Shown here piece after piece: positions 54,538 to 64,000 of a stretch of DNA of 64,000 nucleotides (position 1 is the stretch's first letter; every line of letters starts with the position of its first letter). The DNA is from Prorocentrum cordatum (Eukaryota; Sar; Dinophyceae; Prorocentrales; Prorocentraceae), in the NCBI GenBank assembly GCA_963575745.1, contig CAUYUJ010003670.1:133286-197285 (forward strand), in the 5' to 3' direction. Made by a program: the position numbers and the translations under genes. The notes below the pieces were generated by a model that saw only the letters and a program-made list of their open reading frames with translations, was not told the origin of the DNA and ran no database searches.

Positions 54538-54945
54538 ATGACGACGACTGTGGGGATGTCTTTTGTTTTTTGGTGTACGCTGCTGATGTATGACGTCCAG
54601 CTCGAAGACCTCAATGCCCGTGACGACGACAATGACAACGATATTATCTTCCTGGACATATACATCTGGAGCAAGCCCCACCAGGCCCACCTAGACAATA
54701 TCATATCGTCCCTTTGCTACTTCAAGCCTGACCGCCAGGGCATCCTGGAAATGTGCAGGGGGCAAGGTGGCATCTCCGAAGTCGCGTGTCCACTGGGTCT
54801 CCATTATGCCGGCAACTCGACATAGTTACGACCTTCGCTGGCTCAGGTGTTCCTAAGATCCAGAGAGTTATCAGTCACTTTTTGGATACTTGCGACGTCC
54901 TGGTTACCCTCCTACAGCAGAATTGCCGGACGCCGTCATGAGCAT
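54538..54945 (+). pseudogene. methyltransferase-like (Rossmann) module of the copia relic
   Basis: DRQGILEMCRGQGGISEVAC (about 54730-54789) resembles SAM motif I (VLExxxGxGxxS). LDTCDVLVTLLQQNCRTP (about 54885-54938) stands where C5-type enzymes have motif IV (xxPPCxxxS). The match is to a family of methyltransferase-like domains in dinoflagellate copia elements, whose own activity is unknown. A frame break and stop at 54823 separate the two motifs. It follows the protease, with the satellite in between. Confidence 0.42.
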
Positions 54946-55020
54946 TGCTAGCCCTGCAACTGTGAGCTCCCCAGGGCAGCTCAGTGCACCGCAAAGCTCT
55001 GTCATGTCTCCGACGGTGTT

Positions 55021-55573
55021 GTGATCCCACCCAAGGCGACGACGCCATGGCGTAGACGTGCTCGAGGAGACTCGAACTCCTATTTGCTGTCTGACGCAGA
55101 CGCTTGCCCTGCCGCCCCTACGGGCCCTGCAGGCCCTGACCGGGCGACGCGAGCCGCCAATCCACCAGGGCTCGGCGGGGCTCCACCTGGCGGTCGTGGA
55201 TGTCTTCGGCGTGCTAAGAACTGTCGGGCCAACGGCCCATCGCACATCCGAGACCCTGGCTCTTGCAGATGCTTCGACGCAGTGTATGTCGATTGGAAAT
55301 GCGAGGCATGCAAGAATTTTTAAATCCACGAGAGAGGGGCACAGCTACGCGACGGGCGAATGCCGCCTCGCGAGCCGTTCATTTGGCCAACTTGACATGA
55401 TGCCCCCCTGCCAATTTGACCAAAAGACAGCGGGGGCCCTCCAGAGATCATCAAGCCAGGAAGCGGATGAGCGTCCTCGTCGTCTGGGTGATCTGGAGCA
55501 CATCCTAGACCGCCGCGACCGCTTGCTGGTGATGGGCGCACGGTTGACATGGATAATGCCACAGCCCCTCTAG
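55021..55573 (+). pseudogene. cysteine-rich module of the copia relic
   Basis: SHIRDPGSCRCFDAVYVDWK then CEACKNF (about 55240-55319) gives C-x-C ... C-x2-C. In the neighbouring frame, EGHSYATGECRLA adds a His and Cys. The pattern suggests a zinc-binding unit of the type found in this region of such elements. It is frameshifted within the motif. Confidence 0.38.
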
Positions 55574-55744
55574 ACGATCGCGGAAGCGCGACGGGAGCGG
55601 AAGAAGCAGCACCCGCCCTTCCTGAACCAGTAACTCTCCGTGTCGCCCGCTAGGTTCCACCCCGCGCTTGCGTGATGCGCCGGCTGGCTTTCTGGCCGCG
55701 GCGCCGGCCCGAGCGCGCTACCAGACAGGTCCCGATTAAACATC

Positions 55745-55905
55745 CAGGCTATTCTCGAGGCTTTCAGGAGTGCGGATCTAGCCATCGGCAACAAGGGATT
55801 GAGGAAGCTCCACTTTCGGCCTTTTCACGCCACGGAGCCGGAAAAGCGTCATATTCTTCAGCGAGTATCGGAGCACGCAATATATCAGGTGATTCATTCG
55901 GCGGA
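55745..55905 (+). pseudogene. pre-integrase zinc-binding domain, first half
   Basis: AILEAFRSADLA then LRKLHFRPFHATEPEKRHIL and SEHAIYQVIH. The two histidines (KLH..FHA) are those of the HHCC zinc finger in front of the integrase core. The matching cysteines (VDACQECRAWERPG) appear only at about 56549, after a 0.65 kb insertion. Confidence 0.55.
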
Positions 55906-56543
55906 CCATTGTGATTTTTGGGAGCTTACAGGGGCGTCGAGTTGCAGCCCGGGTGTGCGATGTGGTATGTGGTCCACTGTCGCGACGTTGGTGCAGAGTG
56001 TTTCTGCGACGCTGTCGTCGCCTCCGATCCTCGCAAGTTGTGTCCCCGCTTGTATCAGCATTGGTGCCCGCGGTCCTGCCCCTCCTCCTCCAGGCGGAGG
56101 TCTCTGTCGATTCTGTTTTTTTTTGGGATCGGCAGTAATTTCCAATGCATTTTCGATTGGTGCATATTTTTCTGGTGTGTTTTCCTTGCAACATTTGGCT
56201 AACAATATACACCAATCCGCCGGGGCAGGTTTCGCACCTCATTGGTGGATGTTTTGAAGGCGGTTTTCGGGCCTGCGCTGTCAGGGCCCGCCCGTCTTTT
56301 CAGAGCCGCTTCGCGCGGGGTGCCGTGCCCCGCGACTTTTCCCGACGTGTCTGTGGGATTCCGCTCGCAGTGCAGCGCGCTTCACCTTCGTCCTACCTCG
56401 CCCTGCCGTAGACAGCCTGCCCGCGCTGGCACTTTGAAAAGTGCAGATCCGCATATATGTGGCGCGTGCATTCTTGCATTGTTCCAGCGAAACGCCTTGC
56501 CGGATATACTTCGCCCTCCCAGAGTAGGCCTGCGCCGGACTCA
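55906..56543. mobile_element. insertion splitting the integrase HHCC finger
   Basis: Unrelated sequence lies between the histidine half and the cysteine half of one zinc finger. It has no coding motif of its own, and I see no inverted ends or clear target duplication. Boundaries are estimated from where the flanking protein match stops and resumes, accurate to perhaps 15 bases. Confidence 0.4.
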
Positions 56544-57080
56544 ACATGACAAAGCCTATTGTTGACGCATGTCAAGAGTGCCGGGCTTGGGAACGACCCG
56601 GCACCTCCACCCTGCCGTCCTTAACCGTGGCGTTTCAATGAGAAGGTCGAGCGCCGCTGATTTTTCTACGAGCGGCACGTCGCTTCTCGCATCATTGATC
56701 GGTGCATCAGGTACGCTAGCGGGTGCATTCTTCTTGGCAAGAGCAAGGGCTCTCCATTATCTGCTTACTGCAGTTATTTGGTTAAATATACTCGCGCAGC
56801 CAAGATGATATACTGTGATAATGAAGGTGGACTAAGCAGTGATGAAGCCATACGTCAGTTGAAAGCCCTTGGAACATAACTCCGTATCCGAGCTCCAGGG
56901 CAGCATGCCATAGCGATTGAAGCCCGAAGCGCAATACTCCGAGGAGTCATGCACACCATGGAAGAATATCTCAAGAGGCATGGTCCCCCTCTTGCTTTCC
57001 ATCGGCTTCTGGCCGAAGCTTTATTTGCATGCAATGCGTTTACCTCTGCGACGGTCTTTCCCCATGCAACGCATGCGCTG
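56544..57080 (+). pseudogene. copia integrase core
   Basis: IVDACQECRAWERPGTSTLP completes the zinc finger. After a one-base shift at about 56637: EKVERR, TGA (56658-56660), FFYERHVASRIIDRCIRYAS. Then KMIYCDNEGGLSSDEA with the second catalytic aspartate (56817-56819), TAA (56877-56879), RAPGQHAIAIEARSAILRG with the glutamate, and LLAEALFACNAF. The first TGA falls where a family member should carry the first catalytic aspartate (E-x-D-L-x-FY). So the core fold is clear, but the enzyme is dead. It would insert the element's cDNA into the genome. Confidence 0.62.
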
Positions 57081-58060
57081 GCCCGACAGGAGAACGTCGT
57101 CTTCGTGAGACCACTTTGGCGGCAGTCATACAACCCACTGCGGCGGCCAAGGTGCACGGAGCCCTCCGCGCGAAGACCAGCGCCGATGGGGGCAGAGTAT
57201 TTCGTGTGGGGGGCATGATTGACTACCATCGACGTGCTACACTTATGGAGGACCATGGTGAATGGAGGGGTCCCTGCAGGGTCCGTGAAGTCAATGAGGA
57301 ACGTGGCCAACTTGTAGCCACATTTGGAAACATACATATTGTGGTTCAGTTTTCTGAGGCGAGGATGACCCTCTTCATCGAGGTGTTCATGGTGCGAGAA
57401 TTTGGTATGGGCAACTTGGCTTTGCGTACCATCATCTCCTGCATGTCTGCGCTCCCAGCGGGAGCGGCTCCTGACCGTTGTGTTTATGTATGTTCCTGGC
57501 CACAAGAGGGTGTGCCGCTTATCGCTTGGAAGAAAGTTGGGGCTCCCAACATACACATGGCATTGCAGTGTATCGTCAGGGCCAAGTTCAGGATTGATAG
57601 TGCCATTGCTGTCAGGTTGGCTAAAATCGTGCACACTGTACCGCCTTTTCCCTGGTGCTGACCCCATTGCACTGATCTACTACGACAGCGATGTCCGACC
57701 TGGCTCTCCATTTTACGAATCAACTAACGCGTCGCTTAACATACCGTCTTTACACGCAGCAGTCATGCTCGATTGATACAGTGCTTGGTCTCATCCAGAC
57801 CTACGCACACCTTCGGCGAGGGCCTCTCGAGTTTCCCCGACATGGCCGACGGTTCTCGGGCGAGTGGTGAACGTGGAAACACGAACCTCCCTTCGATCGA
57901 CGCCTATGGAATCCGCGAGAGACGCTGGCCCGCTCTCCGCCACCGAAGAAGGTGACGGCGAGCAGGAGGAGGGCGCGATGCTGGTGATGGCTGGTATCAA
58001 GAGCTGGCCAACTCTGGCCGTCAGTGCATCGAAGCGTACGCGGTGACATAATAATTTCAG
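57081..58060 (+). pseudogene. integrase C-terminal region of the copia relic
   Basis: The frame 57029-57661 has ETTLAAVIQPTAAAKVHGAL then VGGMIDYHRRATL and HGEWRGPCRVREVNEERGQL, an SH3-like DNA-binding fold seen after the integrase core. It continues through MTLFIEVFMVREFG and NIHMALQCIVRAKFRID. A second frame (57402-57776) and a third (57773-57955; LSSFPDMADGSR) carry it on to about 58000. It is the best preserved coding stretch of the relic (210 codons open). Confidence 0.5.
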
Positions 58061-58371
58061 TTTTCTCTACGTTGTCCCTACTCCTCTCGTGCTGGCCATC
58101 GCCGTTAGGTGGGAACTGCCAGCCGTGGTGAGCATATCTAACGAGATGTGCTGTTCCCTTACCAGCCGTCGTTTCATAGCGCCATGGCCAGCAACGCGGC
58201 GGTGAATGACTTACAGACAGCGACCGCGACTTCGACGCCGACAGTCTTTTTAAATGCGCCTTTTCTGGGACATCCCAGCGCCCCTCGCAGCGACTGCTGG
58301 CGAATGCGGCTGCTTGCCGCGAAGACTGGATCATGGCAGGCCTGGATGAGGGCGTGGCGTGCCTTGAATGA

Positions 58372-59085
58372 TTGACATCTATGAGGGACTTGCCGAGGCC
58401 GCAGGAGGGCAGGAGCAACCCGGGTGATTCGCGCCACCTCGCGCGGGCGCTGCGGTCCTACGCGCGCTGCCCGGGTTCGCAGTCTACGACGAGGCCCGAC
58501 GCTTGCATTGAGTGTCTGGAGCCAGACTTTGGAGACAGAGACGCGCCGCGAGCATTTTCCTTGGAGCTCGAACGGACGACCGAGATCATCGGCCATGAGT
58601 CGATGTCATGCGACTCAGACTTTGAGGTCGCGCCCGACGTACCTTTTGCCGAACACTTGGGCGACGTCAGCATGTGCGGTCCGAAGGAACGCACTGACTC
58701 CGACGTGCACAAGGTAGAACAAGTGCTTGTCACATGCAAGCGGAGTCAGCACGCGTGCGACCGCCGCGAGGTAAGGTGCGCGAGACCGCGGAAGGCGAAG
58801 CGATCCTGGACCAATACGATTATGTCAAACAGTTACGTCCGATCGTACATCACGATATCGTCGGAGCTTCACCAAACGCACCAGCGAGCATTGCCGTCAG
58901 CGATGTGTTTGTCAGTCAGCAGCACATTCATGCACCATGCACCACATTCTGGGTCATTGTATACATCGCGTCATTTCAACGCACGCAACAACCAAAGCCC
59001 CTTCTGGGGAGACGACCCAGCGCCCCCGCGCGCAAGTTGCCGCAACACCCCAGGAAGTTCACTTACCGGGGCTATGACGCCTGAT
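58372..59085 (+). pseudogene. RT C-terminal/linker region of the copia relic
   Basis: The frame 58734-59084 contains EGEAILDQYDYVKQLRPIVH and FWVIVYIASFQRTQQPK, like the end of a copia RT and the connection to RNase H (DQxxYVxxLxPI). Upstream (58372-58730) the frame is open but I cannot find the RT palm motifs. The RT core is either deleted or too diverged. Confidence 0.4.
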
Positions 59086-59089
59086 TACA

Positions 59090-59735
59090 ATGTTGATATA
59101 CGCAGCGATGCGGGCTACCGACAGATCACTGGAGATGGGGGCGATCAGACAAAAGGCTGCGGACTTTGAGGGCGCGGCCTGCCGCGTCGTGGACTCGCGA
59201 ACAGCCGGGGCGAGGTCGCCCATTGCGTCGAGAGCTTTTGCAAGTCTCATCGCCCCCAGGTTCGATCCTGCTACGCTGCCGAAGCACCGGCTGCAGCTCG
59301 CCGCGTGGATGAATGCTGCCGTGCCTCAGGGCCGCTACATGGGCCCATCGAGGGCCCTTCGACCCCGTCGGGGCCCAGACACTTTCGCGAACAAGGTGGG
59401 CTCCGCATCGAAATGCCTCTCGCGATCGACGCCGAATTCCTGTTCGTGTCTCGCGCCAGGGAGGATTTGAAAACACCTTCCGAGAAAACGTTGAGGGGCC
59501 GTGCGAGCCGGATCAGAGCGTATTTGGAACTCGGTATTCTTGGGAACGTGCAATGGGGTGATGCCTGCGACGCGACGTCGGACGGTCATGTCGCAGGCAC
59601 TATCGATTGGGACTTGTTGCTGCAAGTCATGGGTGGAGACCAGAGCTACGCGCGCGAAGTTAAGACATGCGCAGCATGCTGCCATAAAGTTCCGACTGCC
59701 GTTGCGCGGCGCCGCTGTTGTCCAACGCTTTAGAT
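59090..59735 (+). pseudogene. copia RNase H
   Basis: The last frame (59305-59733) has PSEKTLRGRASRIRAYLELG, VQWGDACDATSDGHVAGTI and WDLLLQVMGGDQSYAREVK. This is the C-terminal part of a copia RNase H, with the TADGxTKG-like acidic box. The N-terminal part is in a second frame (59090-59300). Positioned last, as in Ty1/copia. A frameshift near 59300 separates the halves. Confidence 0.5.
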
Positions 59736-60474
59736 TGTTCAGCCGCGGCCAACAGTTGCATGGGATGGGGGGCCTTTTTTCTTGGTCCACTAAGTTCTGT
59801 CGCGGGGCCGCGACGGCCCAGCGCGAGCGCGTGCCTGCGCTCCTCTCACGTGTTTTACGTTGTGGACACGACGACCAGGTAGTGAGCGTGTCTCCCCGCC
59901 CCTGCAGCCAGTTTTTTGCCGGGTAGTTATATCCGAGGCCCGAACAGCATGGCGTCATTAATTTTGGGCCCCAGGGCCCACTGAGGCCCCAGGGGCCCCA
60001 GATTAGTGAAGTGATGCTTTTTCCCACGTAAGGACCCCGAACTTCATCACTTCACTAAGCCGAACCCAGGACGAAAGTCAGGGGCCGAATTGCTGCTGTG
60101 ATACAACATAGGTCTCGTATTATATGCCTTTCTGCCGAGAAGTTGTCTCTCTGCTTGGCTTTAGCTGGGTGGATGCACGAGGCTAGTAATCATTCTGCCG
60201 ATGCGGGATCAGCCCCATCGGCGCTTTCCGGAGCTTTCTGGGTTGCATTCGGGCTGGCCGATTAGAAACTGTATTTGCTCAGTTTACTTCTTCTGTGATC
60301 ACCTGGTCTTGGAAGCACGACCCGGTTTTCCTCGCTCTCGCTTCTCTTGGCGTTTGCTTCGCTGCAACTGTGGCTGACGTGTTCGGGGGTTGCCTGTTCC
60401 TTCGCGGCAGCTTTGAGCCAATGTAAAGCAGCAGCGGGCAGGCTTCCTTCCCCCCCATCGACTCTGAGGGTGCG
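59736..60474. other. possible 3' flank of the copia relic; includes a hairpin
   Basis: No gene. A GGGCCCC-type palindromic stretch (59965-60000) precedes a 14 bp perfect inverted repeat: TTAGTGAAGTGATG at 60003-60016 and its complement at 60045-60058, with a 28-base loop. I could not match an LTR to any upstream sequence. Confidence 0.4.
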
Positions 60475-60665
60475 TCCCAGGGTGGGGACGTATACTTGCC
60501 TGCTTTCGCTGCTGTTTCGGCCCACGACACCGCCGCCCTTTGTGCCTGTGCTGGCGGCGCTGCCAGCGCACAATTGTCGGTGGTATAAGAGAAAAATGCG
60601 CCCTTTTCTCCTCCATCCTCATCCTGTTCCACTCATCGTTTATCCAAAGAATTATTTCATTTTTT
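60475..60665. repeat. dispersed repeat, copy 2
   Basis: Collinear with 25335-25500: ATACTTGCCTGCTTTCGCTG, GTTTCGGCCCACG, GCGCACAAT(T)..GGTGGTA, CATCCTGTTCCAC, TATCCAAAGA. The copies differ by a few substitutions and a short length change. Confidence 0.7.
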
Positions 60666-60892
60666 GGAACACTTCGTTCAAACTGCGTGAGCATGTCTGG
60701 GACGCCTGGCCAGGCATGGGAAGGTTGTGTATGGGTGCCTCCTGCGTATTTCAGGTTCGATGAGCTCGAAGCGGCCCTTCACGAACTCTCTGGGAAGCTG
60801 GGCCTGCGACTGCGGCGTGGCCCCAGCCCAGGCGCCCATCCCGGGCCACCAGCTGCCGCGCAGCTGCGGGCGCCCGCTGAGCAGCAGCGGCA

Positions 60893-61262
60893 GCCACAGC
60901 CGCTGCATCTCGAAGAAGAAAGAGCGGCGCGAACATGAACTTTCGACGGCCTTCGCGGATTTCTTGGATCTGCGCAGGGTCCCCCTCCATGGTGCGCGGA
61001 GGGCGCCAGGAGCGGCGCCGGAGGCGCCGCTCCTGTCAGTATTGTTTCGACGACCCCTTCTCCCCATCCCCACCTACGTATGCCCATCCAGACCCCACCA
61101 TCTCACCCACCCAGTTAGGGATATACTTTTCAATATTCGAAGAAAACGGCCCATGATGCTCATCGTGGGGGGTCGGGCGCAGATTCAAGAAATCCGCGGG
61201 GACCGTCTAAAGTTTATGCCTATGCCGTTCTTCCTTCCTCTATCAGCGGCCCCCGGGCTGCT
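60893..61262. repeat. head-to-head inverted duplication
   Basis: The minus strand of 60893-60992 and the plus strand of 61165-61262 both encode a QIQEIR..R.KFM motif. At the DNA level they share GCGCAGAT(C/T)CAAGAAATCCGCG. The arms are about 100 bases each with 170 bases between. The shared protein-like motif suggests a small duplicated exon or gene fragment of unknown function. Confidence 0.5.
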
Positions 61263-62140
61263 TCGACGGCAGCCAGCCCCAGCAGCTCCAGCGGCCCCCC
61301 GGTCGCTTCAGCAGCGGGGAGCCGCAGCCGCAACGGCGCCCCCCCGGCCGCTTCGGCGAGGGCGGTGCAAGGCCAGCCCTGCAGCCCGAACCCCTCCAGG
61401 AGTACGCCGGGCGGCCTCCGGGCCGCTTCGGCGGGAGCGACGCGGGGTCAGCCATGGAACCGCCGGACCATGACCAGCCTCGAGCTTACCCTCATTCCTA
61501 CGATTGGCATCGGAGGAGGACAAGGTTCTTTTATACCACTAGCCTCAGTTCGTTTCCGCCTTTCTGGGCCTCCTGGGAGGCCCTCGTCGCTACCGCTGGA
61601 TTCGCGTCGGAATTCTAGTCAGAACGCGCCTTGTGGAGAGGTCCGGGGAGTAGCGGTTTGGTTACTTTTTTGGGTTCCCCAGTGACGAGTCCAGAGGCGA
61701 TGGCAATGTCAGGTATGCGCCCTCAGAAGCTGAGAGAGTCCTAGAGATCGGCGTATCGAGACCAGGTGATGCTAATGTCATAAGGATGGGGACAAGTTCC
61801 AGGCTGGTGCGAGCAGGAAGCCCCCCAGTGGCCCCCTGGATACTTCAGCGGCGGCGGCGCGGGGCCTTCGGCGAAGGTGCCGGATCGGCAGCCTCTCTGC
61901 TGGCCGCTCGAGACACCTCCGAGTACGTCTGGCGGCGCGGCGTGCCGGGCGCCAGCGCGCGCCCAGCGCGGCGCTGCCCGCTCGCCCCGCGCTCCTCGGA
62001 CGGCGCCAGGGCGCTCCGGCACGCCCCCAGCCGACCTCCTGTCGGGGGAGGAGGCGCAGGTGTTCGGTGTTGTTGAGCGGGCCACTCCTCCGCAGGACCG
62101 CACACCATCGCCGGAGTACAGATGGTTCCCCCCCTGAGGG
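61253..62140 (+). other. PPGRF-repeat coding-like stretch
   Basis: In one frame the motif RPPGRF occurs three times (about 61290-61440) separated by variable glycine/glutamine-rich linkers. The stretch continues as EPPDHDQPRAYPHSYDWHRR. In a second frame a PPGYF copy (about 61840) is followed by an 86-codon open frame to 62137. It may be a low-complexity protein gene with introns. The repeat at 61548-61640 (copy of 7450-7560) lies within it. No known family. Confidence 0.3.
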
Positions 62141-62387
62141 GGGGTGGGCCAGGCAGGAGCTTCGGACAGACCCAGCAGCGGGTCCGCGGCAGTGACGCGT
62201 GCGGGAGCGCGCGCAGTTTTTCGCCTTTGATCCACACCGCAGCGTGGCAGCAACCCACCCTCCCGCACGCCGCCCTGCGGCAGGGACGCGCGCGGCGCTT
62301 CTCAAGTGAAGTTCTGGGGTACGCACTGGACGAAAGAGGAAGGAACGAGTAGAAGAGGAGTCCAGAGCGTATCCTTATGACATTTCT

Positions 62388-62481
62388 TTGCCGACCGGGC
62401 GGAAATTGTCGCAAAAATACGGCTCTCATTGGATTTGTCCCCTGCCCCTAAATACCCGTATTCCCTCTCTCCCCCACGCTT

Positions 62482-62513
<32 letters not shown>

Positions 62514-63000
62514 CTCTCGCTCGCTTGCTACTGTCGGCTCGGCTCCAACCGGTTTGAGAAGGCTGGCCACTGGCAGCGGAGGCCTGGGAGAAAAGGCGCC
62601 CTTCTCTTGACCCCTGCCGGGGTCCGCCGCCGTTCCTCCGCTGGGGGCCAGGACAGCAAGGCCGTGGAAGCTTCCCGGTTCCGCAGTGGTAGCGGAGCGT
62701 CGCAGGCGCGCCATCGCAAAAAGCAGATCTACGAGTGGCTCGAGTATGACACCAGGCGAGTGTTGGACAACGGCAACAAGAAGGACGTGATCACGGACGA
62801 GTGCTGCGACGAGTGCGATGGCGCAGCCCGCGAGAGCTGCAGCAGCGCACAACGGCAGAATGCCAGCGATGGGCGGCGGCATCCACGTGCTGCCTCCGAG
62901 GGGAGGCTCATCCTTCGGCGGCGGCGGCGAGTGGTGGAGGCGCTCGACGAACAACTCTGCGTTAGCAGGCGCTCGACAAGCACCCATGCGTTTGCAGGAG
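62388..63000. other. unrecognised, with a (CT)n tract at about 62482-62515
   Basis: An open plus frame (62388-63158) has ordinary composition around 62700-62850 (KKQIYEWLEYDTRRVLD). This may be the start of the Gag that becomes recognisable after 63040, or an unrelated exon. Confidence 0.3.
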
Positions 63001-63039
63001 GTGCCCACTTCAGTATGGACCTAAAAGGGGCATCCCGAG

Positions 63040-64000
63040 CTGGGGCGCCTCGGCGTCGCGTGGTGGGAGGTACAAGAGGGACCTGGCTCTGTGGATCGAG
63101 GGCGTCAGCCTGGACGTATCGTGGACCTGCTGGGCTGCCAGGATGGTGCGTTCCTTGACGGGCCTGGCGAAGTTGTTGGCGGCTCCATCCTGATGGTCGA
63201 GTTGCGCGCCAAGTCGTGGACGTGAGTGGCAGACCCTCGCGAGGACAGAGGCGCCGACGAAAACGAGTACGACGAGGAACCAGGCCACCTGTGAGGAGCG
63301 CGACGCCATGCCCGGCATCAGCATGCTGATGGAGGTGTTCGCGACCATGGGCGTGGACGAATCGACACGGCGCGGCCAAGTGATGACATACTTCAACAAG
63401 GAGTTGCACCGTAGTCCAGGGGAGGATTTTACAGCGTGGGTGATCGGGTTGGGTGAGGCTTGCGGCCAGGTAGACGAGGAAGACGTGGCGCTGCTTCCGA
63501 GGACCGCGGGCTGGTGGCTGATAGAAATGACGAGCCTGACAGTCGCACAGAAGAGCATGCTAATGACCTCGACTGGCGGCAGCGTGGCGCTAGAAGACGT
63601 GGTGCCAGCCATGCTGCGAGTGTGTCCCAACATGTACTTGCCAGGGGGGCGCCGCGCAACGTACGGCCGCAACAGAGTGAATACCTACACAATGTCAGGG
63701 AAGGTCTTGCTAATGAGAAGCGCCATCCGGGAGTTCATGGAGGCCATCGTGACCGAGGAACTCGACGGCATCAGTCATCTCGACGAAGGCGAGCGCGATG
63801 CCCTGGCGGCAGGGCTCGACGGCTACGACGCTGCGGTGGCGACAACGAGGGCGACGCGTCTTTCGAGGAGGTTTTGACCACCGAGGCGGACGGAGATATC
63901 GAGGGACTGCTTTCGGCAGAGATGGAAGCGTTGTCGACGCTCGTCGAGGATGCTGAGGACGACCCTGAGCTGGCGCAAGATCTCAGCAACCTAGAGACTG
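63040..64000 (+). pseudogene. Ty1/copia-like Gag, runs off the right edge
   Basis: YKRDLALWIEGVSLD and MVRSLTGLAKLL (63070-63180, one frame) match the start of dinoflagellate copia Gags. After a frameshift, 63308-63877 (189 codons) has RRGQVMTYFNKELHRSPGED, PRTAGWWLIEMTSLTVAQK and SGSVALEDV-like sequence, the capsid core with its GWxL and G(A/S)S elements. After a further shift, an acidic tail (LSAEMEALSTLVEDAEDD) continues to the window end. The zinc knuckle and Pol would lie beyond 64000. At least two frameshifts make it a pseudogene, or a copy with assembly errors. Confidence 0.5.

Larger units (their letters stand above)
50420..59710 (+). mobile_element. Ty1/copia-like retroelement relic with extra modules
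   Basis: Modules on the plus strand in order: RING finger, aspartic protease-like, methyltransferase-like, cysteine-rich, pre-integrase zinc-binding, integrase, integrase C-terminal region, RT-RNaseH linker, RNase H. Integrase upstream of RNase H is the copia order. A 1.8 kb 14-mer satellite separates protease from methyltransferase-like parts. A further approximately 0.65 kb insertion splits the integrase zinc-binding domain. Stops and frameshifts occur in every module, and the RT palm is not recognisable. No LTRs were found. One element is the simplest reading; nested fragments of several are possible. Confidence 0.6.

Noticed and set aside
55034-55100. tRNA-like T-arm on the minus strand (AGGAG TTCGAGT CTCCT)
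   Set aside because: The T-arm is perfect, but no matching 5' acceptor or seven-base anticodon loop can be drawn upstream. Coding motifs of the copia relic lie close by.

Overview
This is a 64 kb piece of a eukaryotic nuclear genome, most likely from a dinoflagellate. Four things point that way. There are very long, diverse simple-sequence and satellite arrays. There is a dense cover of degenerate retroelements with the domain mixtures typical of dinoflagellate repeats. Two split genes have introns that begin with GA or GC (or an ambiguous G) rather than GT and are bounded by short direct repeats. Finally, there is an apparent relict of the dinoflagellate trans-spliced leader near 41.2 kb. 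I saw no bacterial operon, rRNA, convincing tRNA or CRISPR array. All family calls rest on motifs read by eye, without a database search.

Layout. 0-2.7 kb: G/C-tract clusters and a 1.3 kb heptamer satellite. 2.8-12.5 kb: mostly unrecognised sequence with a Tpt1-like relic, dispersed repeats, a MITE-like inverted repeat and a long hairpin. 12.5-13.5 kb: the 3' exons of a glycosyltransferase-like gene, followed by a decayed copy of its last exon. 14.7-15.5 kb: two microsatellite-like arrays. 15.8-18.1 kb: a LINE-like reverse transcriptase relic. 18.1-20.9 kb: two arrays of one minisatellite in opposite orientation, an 83 bp tandem repeat and two GAG-triplet arrays. 22.8-24.8 kb: three exons of an unknown gene.

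26.3-41.5 kb: the main object, a DIRS/PAT-like tyrosine-recombinase retroelement. In order it carries a membrane-segment ORF, a Gag-like region, a CCCH-like zinc knuckle, a methyltransferase-like module, RT, RNase H, a C5-cytosine-methyltransferase-like module, a tyrosine recombinase, an uninterrupted RNA-binding-like accessory ORF, and a candidate split-direct-repeat end. It is frameshifted many times, and two recombinase catalytic residues appear replaced.

41.5-64 kb: Ty1/copia-like relics. One is a Gag fragment (41.5-42.7 kb). A second is a nearly complete but broken Pol (50.4-59.7 kb) with RING finger, protease, methyltransferase-like fold, zinc-binding/pre-integrase, integrase and RNase H; a 14-mer satellite and another insertion interrupt it. 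The third is a Gag running off the right edge (63-64 kb). Between them lie pyrimidine tracts and a 1.7 kb degenerate satellite. Most 'genes' here are therefore mobile-element genes, and the two split genes are the only good candidates for host genes.
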